From contig CACZVN010000016.1 of NCBI GenBank assembly GCA_902784615.1, positions 30,996 through 94,995 on the forward strand: a stretch of 64,000 nucleotides of DNA. The letters run 5' to 3'. The DNA is from an uncultured Prevotellaceae bacterium (GTDB lineage Bacteria > Bacteroidota > Bacteroidia > Bacteroidales > Bacteroidaceae). Below the pieces are notes generated by a model. It made no database searches. It had not been told where the DNA came from and saw nothing but the letters and a program-made list of their open reading frames with translations. Below, piece after piece: positions 54,802-63,781 of this stretch. How positions within the stretch are numbered: the first letter of the stretch is position 1; each line of letters opens with the position of its first letter. A program made the translations under genes and the position numbers.

Positions 54802-56346
54802 GTGACAAACGAGTATCAGATAAGGGTTAAGCCTGAGGTTGCGGCACAAGAAGACCGCTTGAAGATGTGGATTGCCGAGGAACAGGGAATCGACGTCAGA
54901 ACCATCTATGGCATCAGAATCCTCAAACGGAGTATTGATGCTCGTCAGAGACAGATATACGTGAATCTAAAGGTTCGCGTGTATATCAATGAACAACCTG
55001 CGGATGATAATTATGTTAGGACTGATTATCCTGACGTAGAGGGGCGTCCGCAGGTTGTTGTTGTGGGAGCCGGTCCGGGAGGACTCTTTGCCGCACTTAG
55101 GCTTATAGAACTCGGCTTGCGCCCTATCGTTCTGGAAAGGGGGAAGAATGTTCACGACCGAAAAAAGGACTTGGCAAACATCACCAAAACGCAAAAGGTA
55201 GATGCAGAGAGTAACTACTGTTTTGGCGAGGGTGGGGCAGGTGCTTATTCCGACGGAAAACTATATACCCGTTCGAAAAAACGTGGTAATACAGATAAAA
55301 TCCTGAACGTTTTTTGTCAGCATGGGGCATCGACGGCTATCCTTGCCGATGCCCATCCGCATATTGGAACCGACAGACTGCCCAAGGTGATAGAGGCCAT
55401 GCGTAACACTATTATTAATAGTGGTGGTGAGGTACATTTCCAAACGAAGATGACCCAGTTGATTTTGGAGGGAAATAAGGTGGTGGGATGTGTTGCTGAC
55501 AAGGAATACAAGGGGCCTGTCATTTTGGCTACAGGTCACTCAGCGCGAGACGTTTACCGTTATTTGTCTGAAGCAAAGATTGAAATTGAGTCAAAGGGTA
55601 TTGCTATAGGTGTCAGACTTGAACACCCTGCCCAGTTAATCGACCAGATACAGTACCATTCCAAACAAGGCAGAGGCAAATATCTGCCAGCAGCAGAGTA
55701 TGCGATGGTGACGCAGGTAGATGGACGTGGTGTCTATTCTTTCTGCATGTGTCCTGGTGGGTTTGTTATACCAGCAGCCACAGATAAGGAACAGATTGTG
55801 GTAAATGGCATGAGTCCTGCCAGTCGAGGTACGCAATGGAGTAACTCAGGAATGGTCGTGGAGATAAGACCAGAGGATATTGAGGGCGACAGTGTGCTGA
55901 AAGTGATGCACTATCAAGAGGAACTTGAACGGATGTGTTGGCAACAGGGCAATATGCGACAGACGGCGCCAGCCCAACGGATGGCAGATTTTGTAAACGG
56001 TAAGTTGAGTTATGATTTACCCAAGTCGTCGTATGCGCCTGGGTTGATTTCCAGTCCGCTGCATTTCTGGTTGCCTAAGATGATCTCCAAACGCCTGCAG
56101 GAAGGTTTTAAGACCTTTGGACGTAATGCCCATGGGTTCTTGACGAATGAGGCTGTGATGATAGCCGTGGAAACAAGAACTTCTTCACCTGTACGTATTT
56201 TGAGAGACCGTGATACTTTGCAACATGTTCGTATTCAAGGACTTTTCCCGTGTGGTGAGGGTGCTGGCTATGCAGGTGGTATTGTCTCTGCGGGTGTCGA
56301 TGGAGAACGGTGTGCAGAGATGTGTGCTGCCTATTTAAAAAAATAA
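54802..56346 (+). CDS. FAD-dependent oxidoreductase-like protein (COG2509 type)
   Basis: The 514-residue protein has an N-terminal domain of about 85 residues, a Rossmann FAD motif VVVGAGPGGLFAALRLIELG (about residues 89-108) and ERGKNVHDRKKD. The family-typical FGEGGAGAYSDGKLYTR and the ending PCGEGAGYAGGIVSAGVDG follow. Members are annotated as FAD-dependent dehydrogenases or NAD(FAD)-utilising proteins; their substrate is unknown. The start is GTG 54802; no ATG fits before the conserved region. A hairpin directly after its stop overlaps the next promoter. Confidence 0.88.
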   Translation: MTNEYQIRVKPEVAAQEDRLKMWIAEEQGIDVRTIYGIRILKRSIDARQRQIYVNLKVRVYINEQPADDNYVRTDYPDVEGRPQVVVVGAGPGGLFAALRLIELGLRPIVLERGKNVHDRKKDLANITKTQKVDAESNYCFGEGGAGAYSDGKLYTRSKKRGNTDKILNVFCQHGASTAILADAHPHIGTDRLPKVIEAMRNTIINSGGEVHFQTKMTQLILEGNKVVGCVADKEYKGPVILATGHSARDVYRYLSEAKIEIESKGIAIGVRLEHPAQLIDQIQYHSKQGRGKYLPAAEYAMVTQVDGRGVYSFCMCPGGFVIPAATDKEQIVVNGMSPASRGTQWSNSGMVVEIRPEDIEGDSVLKVMHYQEELERMCWQQGNMRQTAPAQRMADFVNGKLSYDLPKSSYAPGLISSPLHFWLPKMISKRLQEGFKTFGRNAHGFLTNEAVMIAVETRTSSPVRILRDRDTLQHVRIQGLFPCGEGAGYAGGIVSAGVDGERCAEMCAAYLKK

Positions 56347-56350
56347 TATG

Positions 56351-56379
56351 AAAAAGATTTGGAGATTCCAAATCTTTTT
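56351..56379 (+). terminator. Hairpin terminator embedded in the next promoter
   Basis: AAAAAGATTTGG, a 5-base loop and CCAAATCTTTTT form a perfect 12-bp stem with a T-rich end, just after the FAD protein stop. Its left arm contains the -33 TTTG of the next gene. Confidence 0.75.
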
Positions 56380-56389
56380 TGTATCTTTG
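56358..56389 (+). promoter_or_regulatory. Bacteroidetes-type promoter of the cytidylate kinase-like gene
   Basis: TTTG (56358-56361), a 20-base spacer and TATCTTTG (56382-56389) lie 40 bases before ATG 56430. The spacer is mostly the right half of the terminator hairpin. Confidence 0.85.
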
Positions 56390-56429
56390 CCACATAGAAA
56401 AATGTTTAACTAATTAATATATACGCAAC

Positions 56430-57050
56430 ATGAACAGGGAGGAAAAATTCGTGATTACGATCAGCCGCCAGTTCGGTACAGGCGGACATGAGATTGGAGC
56501 AGAATTAGCCCGGAGACTGGGTGTAAAACTGCTCGACAAACAGATTCTGAATGAGGTTGCTAAACGCAACCGCATCGTAGAGGAGGCTATGGAAAAGATA
56601 GAAACCCGCAATCCACTCTGGCGCGATGATTTCACCAACTTCTATCAGAATTACATGAGTAAGGCTGAGTATGATGGTACTGAGCATGATCAGACATCGC
56701 ATGAGTTGTTTGATGCTCAGGCTGATGCTATCAGGCATATTGCCTCAGAGGAATCGTGCGTGATTGTAGGCCGCTGTGGTTTCCATATCTTTGAAAACCA
56801 TCCTAATTGTCTGAAGATTTTTATCCACTCGTCAGAAGATTGCCGTAAGCGCAGGATAGCAGATAAATACGGACTTGATCTGCGTGATGCTGCTGCGATG
56901 GTGGTGGATAACGACTATAGTCGTGAGCTCTACACGAAGACATTCACGGGCAAGGATTGGACAGATGCTCGCAATTACGATATCTCGATTGATGTCAGGA
57001 AATTCGGCATTAATGGTGCCGTAGATTTCCTGATGAATTGCATTGAGTAG
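56430..57050 (+). CDS. Cytidylate kinase-like family protein
   Basis: The 206-residue P-loop kinase fold has VITISRQFGTGGHEIGAELARRLG (P-loop GTGGHEIG near residues 16-23), a lid-like EDCRKRRIADKYGLD and the C-terminal DARNYDISIDV. It matches the cytidylate-kinase-like family (Cmk_2 type) common in Bacteroidetes and Firmicutes, distinct from the housekeeping cmk. The phosphate acceptor is not known. It has its own promoter, and the pheT promoter follows 16 bases after its stop. Confidence 0.9.
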   Translation: MNREEKFVITISRQFGTGGHEIGAELARRLGVKLLDKQILNEVAKRNRIVEEAMEKIETRNPLWRDDFTNFYQNYMSKAEYDGTEHDQTSHELFDAQADAIRHIASEESCVIVGRCGFHIFENHPNCLKIFIHSSEDCRKRRIADKYGLDLRDAAAMVVDNDYSRELYTKTFTGKDWTDARNYDISIDVRKFGINGAVDFLMNCIE

Positions 57051-57066
57051 TTTTTCTTGAGAAAAA

Positions 57067-57142
57067 TTTGTGTATATACCGATTTTTTAGTACCTTTGCA
57101 CGCTGAAATTTCACAGTTAGTAATTACTAAAGAATCGGTATA
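57067..57142 (+). promoter_or_regulatory. pheT: pheT promoter with inverted repeats
   Basis: TTTG (57067-57070), a 20-base spacer and TACCTTTG (57091-57098) match the consensus. TATACCGATT (57075-57084, in the spacer) and AATCGGTATA (57133-57142, next to the ATG) are exact inverted copies around the start of transcription. A 14-bp palindrome TTAGTAATTACTAA lies at 57117-57130. Confidence 0.8.
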
Positions 57143-59563
57143 ATGAATATTTCCTACAAATGGTTGAAGGAATTGACGTCAACAGGTCTCGAGGTTGACG
57201 CATTAGAAGAAGTACAGAGTATCAAAGGTGGTCTGAAGGGGCTCTATGTGGGTAAGGTACTTACTTGTGAGGCCCATCCGAATAGCGATCATCTGCATGT
57301 AACAACGGTAGATTTAGGCAAAGGCGAACCCTCCCAGATTGTTTGTGGAGCACCTAACGTGGCAGCAGGTCAGAAAGTGATCGTGGCAGACCTTGGTTGT
57401 GTGCTCTATGATGGTGATCAGGAGTTCGTGATCAAGAAGTCTAAGTTGCGTGGTGTAGAGAGTAACGGTATGATCTGCGCTGAGGACGAGATCGGTGTCG
57501 GCACCAGCCACGAGGGTATTATCGTGTTGCCCGAGGATGCTGTGGTAGGTACACCCGCTGCTGAGTATTATCATCTGGAGAGCGACTGGCTCATCGAGGT
57601 GGACATCACAGCCAACCGTGCGGATGGACTTTCTCACTGGGGTGTGGCTCGTGACCTGTATGCCTGGTTGAAGAGCAATGGCTACGAGACCAAGATGCAT
57701 CGTCCAGACTGCTCTGCCTTCAAGGTGGAGAATCATGACCTGCCCATCGAGGTGGTGATTGAGAATCAGGAGGCCTGCAAGCGTTATGCCTGTGTCAGTG
57801 TGACAGATTGTGAGGTGAAAGAGAGTCCTGATTGGCTGAAGAATAAGCTGACCACCGTTGGTCTGCGTCCTATTAATAATATTGTGGATATCACCAACTA
57901 TATCATGATGGCTTATGGTCAGCCGCTGCATACCTTTGATGCAGATATGGTGAAGGGTCATAAGATTGTGGTGAAGACGATGCCAGAGGGAACCCCCTTC
58001 CAGACACTCGATGGTGAGGAGCACAAACTTTCTGACCGTGACCTGGCAATCTGTAATGCCGAAGATCCGATGTGTATTGCAGGTGTCTTTGGTGGCAAAG
58101 GTAGTGGTACCTATGAAACCACGAAGAACGTGGTGCTGGAGAGTGCCTACTTCCATCCTACATGGATCCGTAAGTCTGCCCGTCGTCATGGATTGAGCAC
58201 AGATGCCTCGTTCCGTTTCGAGCGTGGTGTTGATCCCAATGGCACCATCTATGCCCTGAAGCAGGCTGCTATCCTCTGTCAGGAATTGGCTGGTGGTAAG
58301 GTTAGCATGGAGGTATGCGACGTCTATCCAGAGCCCATGAAGAATGCTGTGGTGGAACTCAGTTATGAGTATGTGCATAATCTGGTTGGTAAGGACATCC
58401 CCGTTGAGACCATTAAGAGTATCTGCGAGAGTTTGGAGATGAAGGTGCTCAATGAGACACCAGAGGCCCTGACCCTTGAGATTCCTGCTTATCGTGTGGA
58501 TGTGCAGCGTTCTTGCGATGTTGTGGAGGATATCCTGCGTATCTATGGATATAATAATGTGGAGATTCCCACACAACTGAAGGGCTCACTTGTCATCAAG
58601 GGCGATGAGGACCATAAGCATAAACTGGCTAACCTTGTAAGTGAGCAGTTGGTTGGTGAGGGCTTCAATGAGATCCTGAACAACTCGCTGACGAAGGGAG
58701 CCTACTACGAAGGTCATAACGCCTATCCCACAGAGAACTGTGTGAAGATTATGAATCCGCTCTCAACAGATTTGAATGTGATGCGTCAGACATTGCTTTT
58801 CGGAGGTCTGGAGAGCATCCAGCATAATGTGAACCGCAAGCGTCAGAACCTGCGATTCTTTGAGTTTGGTAATGTTTATACCTTCTCGCCTGAGAAAGAG
58901 AATCAGGATGATCCCATGCAGGCATACAAGGAACAGTATCATTGCTCATTGTTGGTCACTGGTAAACGTGTGGAAGGCTCTTGGGCTCATGCCAATGAAG
59001 ACTCTACCTATTATGAACTGAGCGCCTACGTAGAGAATATCCTCCGTCGTATTGGTGTGAAGTATGGTATGCTGGTTCGTAAGAAGTCGGAGAATGACAT
59101 CTTCTCAGCAGGTATGACCATTGAAAACCGTGGTGGTAAGAAACTCATTGAGATGGGTATCATTACAAAAAAACTCCAGAAACAGTTCGGTCTCGACAAT
59201 CCTGTCTATTACGCAGAACTCAACTGGACTGCCCTGATGAAGGTGATCAAGAAGAACGAGGTACTCTATACAGAGGTGCCTAAGTTCCCAGCCGTGAGTC
59301 GTGACTTGGCATTGTTAGTAGATAATAGTGTGGAGTTTGCTCAGATTGAGCAGATTGCTCGTCAGACGGAGAAGAAACTCTTGAAGAAGGTGGAGCTCTT
59401 CGATGTATATGAGGGTGACAAACTCCCTGCTGGCAAGAAGTCATACGCCGTGAATTTCATCCTCCAGGATGAGGAGAAGACCATGGGCGACAAGCAGATT
59501 GATGCTATCATGCAGAAGCTCATCGCTAATATCAAGAAGCAGCTCAACGCGGAGCTTCGCTAA
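57143..59563 (+). CDS. pheT: Phenylalanine--tRNA ligase beta subunit
   Basis: The 806-residue beta chain of the PheRS heterotetramer. Visible are the N-terminal tRNA-binding (EMAP-like) region with HPNSDHLHVTTVD and VCGAPNV, the B3/B4 editing domain (GQPLHTFDADMV, ARRHGLSTDASFRFERGVD), B5, the catalytic-like core and the C-terminal anticodon-binding fold (VPKFPAVSRDLALLVD). The N-terminus reads MNISYKWLKELTSTGLEVD. Compared with the common MNISYNWLKEY...LTSIGLE form, about 14 residues appear to be missing between LKE and LTSTG. The alpha subunit gene pheS is not in the window. Confidence 0.97.
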   Translation: MNISYKWLKELTSTGLEVDALEEVQSIKGGLKGLYVGKVLTCEAHPNSDHLHVTTVDLGKGEPSQIVCGAPNVAAGQKVIVADLGCVLYDGDQEFVIKKSKLRGVESNGMICAEDEIGVGTSHEGIIVLPEDAVVGTPAAEYYHLESDWLIEVDITANRADGLSHWGVARDLYAWLKSNGYETKMHRPDCSAFKVENHDLPIEVVIENQEACKRYACVSVTDCEVKESPDWLKNKLTTVGLRPINNIVDITNYIMMAYGQPLHTFDADMVKGHKIVVKTMPEGTPFQTLDGEEHKLSDRDLAICNAEDPMCIAGVFGGKGSGTYETTKNVVLESAYFHPTWIRKSARRHGLSTDASFRFERGVDPNGTIYALKQAAILCQELAGGKVSMEVCDVYPEPMKNAVVELSYEYVHNLVGKDIPVETIKSICESLEMKVLNETPEALTLEIPAYRVDVQRSCDVVEDILRIYGYNNVEIPTQLKGSLVIKGDEDHKHKLANLVSEQLVGEGFNEILNNSLTKGAYYEGHNAYPTENCVKIMNPLSTDLNVMRQTLLFGGLESIQHNVNRKRQNLRFFEFGNVYTFSPEKENQDDPMQAYKEQYHCSLLVTGKRVEGSWAHANEDSTYYELSAYVENILRRIGVKYGMLVRKKSENDIFSAGMTIENRGGKKLIEMGIITKKLQKQFGLDNPVYYAELNWTALMKVIKKNEVLYTEVPKFPAVSRDLALLVDNSVEFAQIEQIARQTEKKLLKKVELFDVYEGDKLPAGKKSYAVNFILQDEEKTMGDKQIDAIMQKLIANIKKQLNAELR

Positions 59564-59595
59564 CATTAAACATTAAAAATTTAACATTAAATACA

Positions 59596-60333
59596 ATGGG
59601 AAGAGCATTTGAATATCGTAAAGCTACGAAACTGAAGAGATGGGGCCACATGGCCAAGACATTTACAAAGATTGGTAAGCAGATTGCTATCGCCGTAAAG
59701 GCAGGTGGTCCGGAGCCAGAGAACAATCCTACACTGCGTGCTATCATCGCCAACGCCAAGCGTGAGAACATGCCGAAGGATAACATTGAGCGTGCCATCA
59801 AGAATGCAATGGGTAAGGATCAGAGCGACTACAAGGAGGTAACCTACGAGGGATATGGTCCTCACGGTATTGCCATCTTTGTGGAGACACTGACAGACAA
59901 CACCACCCGTACGGTAGGTGATGTTCGTTCTGTATTCAACAAGTTCAATGGTAATCTGGGTACTCAGGGCAGTCTGAGTTTCTTGTTCGACCACAAGGCA
60001 GTGTTCACCTTCAAGAAGAAGGATGGTCTGGATATGGACGAGATGATCCTCGACCTGATTGACTATGGTGTGGAGGATGAGTTTGACGAGGACGAGGAGG
60101 AGAACAGCATCACCATCTATGGCGATCCCTCTTCATTCGGTGCTATCCAGAAGCATCTGGAGGAGAATGGTTTTGAGGTGACAGGTGCTGAGTTCACCCG
60201 AATCCCCAACGACCTGAAGGACGTGACGCCTGAGCAGCGCGAGACCATCGACAAGATGGTGGAGAAACTTGAGGACTTCGATGATGTTCAGACAGTCTAT
60301 ACGAACATGAAGCCTGAGGAAATTGCAGAATAG
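59596..60333 (+). CDS. yebC: YebC/PmpR family protein
   Basis: This 245-residue protein belongs to the YebC/PmpR family. It starts MGRAFEYRKATKLKRWGHMAKTF, a Bacteroidetes variant of the AGHSKWANI start, and continues with NPTLRAIIANAKRENMPKDNIERAIKNA, YEGYGPHGIAIFVE and TDNTTRTVGDVRSVFNK. Family members were first described as DNA-binding regulators; some are reported to act on ribosomes stalled at proline stretches. It lies 32 bases after pheT; the gap has three AACATTAAA-like repeats and no promoter. Confidence 0.95.
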   Translation: MGRAFEYRKATKLKRWGHMAKTFTKIGKQIAIAVKAGGPEPENNPTLRAIIANAKRENMPKDNIERAIKNAMGKDQSDYKEVTYEGYGPHGIAIFVETLTDNTTRTVGDVRSVFNKFNGNLGTQGSLSFLFDHKAVFTFKKKDGLDMDEMILDLIDYGVEDEFDEDEEENSITIYGDPSSFGAIQKHLEENGFEVTGAEFTRIPNDLKDVTPEQRETIDKMVEKLEDFDDVQTVYTNMKPEEIAE

Positions 60334-60353
60334 ATCAGTTGACAGTCAATAGA

Positions 60354-60385
60354 AATGCCCTTCTCATCAGGAGAGGGGCATTTTT
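60354..60385. terminator. Bidirectional intrinsic terminator
   Basis: AATGCCCTTCTC and GAGAGGGGCATT form a 12-bp stem with one G-U pair and a loop of about four bases, followed by TTTTG. It lies between yebC (+) and the small lipoprotein gene (-). Confidence 0.85.
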
Positions 60386-60387
60386 GT

Positions 60388-60774
60388 TTAATAGTCCTTG
60401 TCTGTGAATACTACATCCACCAAAACCTTCTTGGGATCTTTCTCTGAATGGAAAGTATAAGCAAAGCGGTATTTATTTTCTTTATAGACTCTTAATGAAG
60501 TGGCGTTTTTCAGTTCGCTTTTTAGCATACCAACGGCGTCGATCTTTTGTAAAGTGTTCTCATTGTCTGCTACTCCTGTGAGACGATAGTAATAATGTAT
60601 CGTATGTGTAGCCCGTTCGAAGGTCATACTGTCGATAGTGGTTGTATTGTCCAGTTTGACAGGACAGTTCTTCTTTGTAAACTCCTGTGCCTCCCGTGCA
60701 CAGCGATCCTCCAACGACTCCTGACAAGCCGTAAACAGACCAACAAACACAACAAATAACCAAATCTTTTTCAT
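60388..60774 (-). CDS. Small lipoprotein of unknown function
   Basis: The 128-residue product begins with a lipoprotein signal, [17 protein letters not shown] (lipobox LFTAC, Cys 17). A compact domain follows: [15 protein letters not shown], then strands around [11 protein letters not shown] and [28 protein letters not shown] recognise no family. The frame is open much further upstream, but that part runs through the lepA promoter and start, so ATG 60774 at the lipoprotein signal is chosen. It is divergent from lepA. Confidence 0.85.
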   Translation of the reverse strand: MKKIWLFVVFVGLFTACQESLEDRCAREAQEFTKKNCPVKLDNTTTIDSMTFERATHTIHYYYRLTGVADNENTLQKIDAVGMLKSELKNATSLRVYKENKYRFAYTFHSEKDPKKVLVDVVFTDKDY

Positions 60775-60795
60775 AACGAATGCTATTTTTGGGTG

Positions 60796-60803
60796 CAAAG
60801 ATA
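60796..60803 (-). promoter_or_regulatory. -7 box of the small lipoprotein gene
   Basis: TATCTTTG on the minus strand lies 21 bases before ATG 60774. No clear -33 was found. Confidence 0.6.
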
Positions 60804-60844
60804 CAAAAAAAAGCAAAAATATCCGTTTTCCGTTGTTTTTTTTG

Positions 60845-60852
60845 TAACTTTG
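60845..60852 (+). promoter_or_regulatory. lepA: -7 box of lepA
   Basis: TAACTTTG lies 21 bases before ATG 60874. No clear -33 was found. It is back-to-back with the lipoprotein promoter. Confidence 0.65.
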
Positions 60853-60873
60853 CACTTCAAAGCATATAATCTG

Positions 60874-62655
60874 ATGAACCATATAAGAAACTTCTGTATC
60901 ATTGCGCATATTGACCATGGTAAATCTACCCTGGCAGACAGGTTGTTGGAGTTTACCAACACCATCCAGGTGACGGAAGGTCAGATGCTGGATGATATGG
61001 ATCTGGAGCGTGAGCGTGGTATTACCATCAAGAGTCACGCTATACAAATGGAATATACCTACAAAGGTGAAAAATATATATTGAATCTAATTGATACACC
61101 GGGACACGTGGACTTCTCCTACGAGGTGTCACGTTCGATCGCTGCCTGTGAAGGTGCCTTGTTGGTTGTTGATGCCACGCAGGGTGTTCAGGCTCAGACC
61201 ATCTCGAATCTATATATGGCCATCGATCATAATCTGGAGATTATCCCTGTGATCAATAAGATTGATATGCCCTCTGCCATGCCCGACGAGGTAGAAGATG
61301 AGATTATCGACCTTATTGGTTGCGATCGGTCAGATATTATCCGTGCATCTGGTAAGACTGGTGAGGGTGTGGAGGATATCCTCAATGCCGTGGTGGAACG
61401 CATCCCTCATCCAGAGGGTGATGAAGATGCTCCTCTACAGGCACTGATTTTTGATTCAGTCTTCAACTCTTTCCGTGGTATTATTGCCTACTTTAAGATC
61501 GTGAATGGTGTCATCCATACAGGTGACCTTGTGAAGTTCTTCAATACTGGTATGGAGTACGATGCCGACGAGATCGGTGTACTGAAGATGGACATGATTC
61601 CCCGTAAGGAACTGCGTACAGGTGATGTAGGCTATATCATCAGTGGCATCAAGAATTCCCGTGAGGTGAAGGTAGGAGATACCATTACTCAGGTGGCAAA
61701 ACCTTGCGACAAAGCCATCGAGGGTTTCCAGGAAGTGAAGCCGATGGTGTTTGCCGGCGTCTATCCCATCGATCCGACGGATTATGAGAATCTGAGGGCC
61801 TCTTTGGAGAAGTTACAGTTGAACGATGCCTCTTTGACGTTTACGCCAGAGAGTTCTGTGGCACTTGGCTTTGGCTTCCGTTGCGGTTTTCTGGGCCTCC
61901 TTCACATGGAGATCATTCAGGAACGTCTTGACCGTGAGTTCGATATGGACGTGATTACCACCGTCCCCAACGTGTCGTATATGTGCTACACCAAACAGGG
62001 AGAGGTGAAGGAGGTGCATAATCCGTCTGGTCTGCCTGACCTGACAATGATTGAACATATCGAGGAACCTTATATCCGTGCATCCATCATCACTGCGGCC
62101 GACTATATTGGACCTATCATGACCCTCTGTCTGGATAAGCGTGGTGAACTGATAGATCAACAGTATGTAAGTGGCAATCGTGTCGAACTCCACTTTATGC
62201 TGCCGTTGGGTGAAATCGTGATTGACTTCTATGACAAACTGAAGTCTATCTCTAAGGGATATGCCTCGTTCGACTATCATGTTGACGGCTTCAAACCGTC
62301 CAAGTTGGCTAAACTTGATATTCTTTTGAATGGTGAACCTGTGGATGCCCTTTCCACGTTAACGCACCAGGATAATGCAGTGACATTCGGACGCAGGATG
62401 TGCGAGAAACTGAAGGAACTGATTCCGCGCCAACAGTTTGACATTGCCATCCAGGCAGCCATTGGTGCCAAGATCATTGCCCGTGAGACAGTGAAGCAGG
62501 TGCGCAAGGATGTGACGGCCAAGTGCTATGGTGGTGACGTCAGCCGTAAACGTAAGCTTTTGGAGAAGCAGAAGCGGGGAAAGAAGCGTATGAAACAGAT
62601 CGGAAATGTGGAAGTACCCCAGAAAGCCTTCTTAGCAGTATTGAAATTAGACTAA
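60874..62655 (+). CDS. lepA: Elongation factor 4 (LepA)
   Basis: This 593-residue translational GTPase resembles EF-G but has the LepA-specific C-terminal domain. G1 is AHIDHGKST (about residues 11-19), G2 RGITIKSH, G3 DTPGHVDF and G4 NKIDMPSA. The C-terminal end shows [23 protein letters not shown]. It is thought to act during translation initiation or elongation under stress. The frame runs back to 60793, but [17 protein letters not shown] at 60874 is the conserved start and follows a -7 box. A Crp/Fnr gene follows after 21 bases. Confidence 0.97.
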   Translation: MNHIRNFCIIAHIDHGKSTLADRLLEFTNTIQVTEGQMLDDMDLERERGITIKSHAIQMEYTYKGEKYILNLIDTPGHVDFSYEVSRSIAACEGALLVVDATQGVQAQTISNLYMAIDHNLEIIPVINKIDMPSAMPDEVEDEIIDLIGCDRSDIIRASGKTGEGVEDILNAVVERIPHPEGDEDAPLQALIFDSVFNSFRGIIAYFKIVNGVIHTGDLVKFFNTGMEYDADEIGVLKMDMIPRKELRTGDVGYIISGIKNSREVKVGDTITQVAKPCDKAIEGFQEVKPMVFAGVYPIDPTDYENLRASLEKLQLNDASLTFTPESSVALGFGFRCGFLGLLHMEIIQERLDREFDMDVITTVPNVSYMCYTKQGEVKEVHNPSGLPDLTMIEHIEEPYIRASIITAADYIGPIMTLCLDKRGELIDQQYVSGNRVELHFMLPLGEIVIDFYDKLKSISKGYASFDYHVDGFKPSKLAKLDILLNGEPVDALSTLTHQDNAVTFGRRMCEKLKELIPRQQFDIAIQAAIGAKIIARETVKQVRKDVTAKCYGGDVSRKRKLLEKQKRGKKRMKQIGNVEVPQKAFLAVLKLD

Positions 62656-62676
62656 AAACTTTATATAAAAAGACCT

Positions 62677-63279
62677 ATGCCGAGTATTAGTTTGACAACA
62701 AGAGACGTGGCGCGAGAACTGGCCCGTCGTTACAGCACAATGACACACGAGGAGCTTGACTTACTCGAAAGCATTCTTGTGCCTATGAAATTTGCCAAGA
62801 ATGAAATGATCCTGAAGGAAGGAGACACCTGTACCAACATCTATTGGATCGTAAAGGGACTGGTTCGTCAGTATTATTATAAGAACGAGAAGGAGCTCAC
62901 CGAATATATGGCGACGGAGAATTCCATCGTGATGTGTATTGAGAGTCTTTTCCGTGAACAGCCATCACAACTCAACATCAAGGCCCTTGAACCCACGATT
63001 CTTATCGCTCTGCCCAAAGCGGATTTGGAGGCTGTAGCCATGAAGAGTGTGAATATACAGATTCTTTTCCGCAAGATTCTGGAAGAGTCGCTCATTCTCT
63101 CTCAGCACCATGCTGATATGCTACGCTTTGAGAGTGCCCAGGACCGTTACCAAAAACTGGTGAAGAATCAGCCCCAGTTGGTGCTCCGTGCGCCGTTGGT
63201 ATATATTGCCAGTTATCTCCAGATGACTCCAGAGACGCTTTCCCGCGTACGTACGGCCACATTAATGGAAGGGAAATAA
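62677..63279 (+). CDS. Crp/Fnr family transcriptional regulator
   Basis: The 200-residue protein has a cyclic-nucleotide-binding-like beta roll (about 25-135: EMILKEGDTCTNIYWIVKGLVRQYY) and a C-terminal winged helix-turn-helix (APLVYIASYLQMTPETLSRVR). No Cys cluster for an Fe-S centre is visible, and the cAMP-contact residues of E. coli Crp are not conserved. This type is widespread in Bacteroidetes, with mostly unknown ligands. It is probably co-transcribed with lepA. Its C-terminus is a little short and ends right after the recognition helix. Confidence 0.88.
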   Translation: MPSISLTTRDVARELARRYSTMTHEELDLLESILVPMKFAKNEMILKEGDTCTNIYWIVKGLVRQYYYKNEKELTEYMATENSIVMCIESLFREQPSQLNIKALEPTILIALPKADLEAVAMKSVNIQILFRKILEESLILSQHHADMLRFESAQDRYQKLVKNQPQLVLRAPLVYIASYLQMTPETLSRVRTATLMEGK

Positions 63280-63601
63280 GTTAAGTTATTTTCCCACGCA
63301 GAATCTACTTTCCGACGCAGAATGTAAAATCTGCAAATATAAGTAGCTGATAATCAGTGTAAATGTCTTTGTTTTTGTGTGTCTAAAGTGACTCCGAGGG
63401 ACGGTGGGGGGACGCAAAATAGGCAAAAATCTGCAAATATGACTGCCGTCAAAAAAAGAAAATTCAAACATCTGCAAAATCGATTTTCCAGTTCTTTGCA
63501 CGTTTACACTTTTTAACGCAGATTTTTGCACATTCTTGCAATCGCTGTGAAGCGAGCATGGAACGCATTTGATGACAAGGTTTCAACGTCGGAAGATAAA
63601 A

Positions 63602-63647
63602 GGTTTAGTTTAGGTTATGGATATTTAATATGGGAATAAACTAAACC
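63602..63647. repeat. Inverted repeat GGTTTAGTTTA
   Basis: GGTTTAGTTTA (63602-63612) and TAAACTAAACC (63637-63647) are exact inverted copies with a 24-base gap. They lie between the arms of the larger 63443/63699 pair. Confidence 0.6.
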
Positions 63648-63740
63648 GTTCATTGGTCAAGTATACCGACTTTCTCATCTCTTTCTTTTTTGACGGCAGA
63701 AACCAGACTCCTTTAATACAGATGTTTGGTTGCTAGGAAA

Positions 63741-63781
63741 TATAAATTCGGCAACAAAATGTATTTATTGCCGAATTTATA
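63741..63781. repeat. 14-bp hairpin TATAAATTCGGCAA
   Basis: TATAAATTCGGCAA (63741-63754) and TTGCCGAATTTATA (63768-63781) are a perfect inverted pair with a 13-base loop. Six bases later a second hairpin, GTACAAAACTACTA and TAGTAGT(ATG)TTTGTAC, spans 63787-63830 with a 3-base bulge. Confidence 0.65.

Noticed and set aside
57099-57142. T-box or attenuator in the pheT leader
   Set aside because: The leader is only about 40 bases. It shows no stem-loop followed by a T run and no leader peptide rich in Phe; the symmetric elements look like DNA operators instead.
57314-58576. 420-codon open frame on the minus strand
   Set aside because: It lies wholly inside pheT, is rich in His/Thr/Leu as expected of an antisense shadow, and pheT has intact family motifs throughout.
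63286-63531. 81-codon minus-strand frame
   Set aside because: It has low complexity, overlaps the repeats, and has no consensus promoter or family features.
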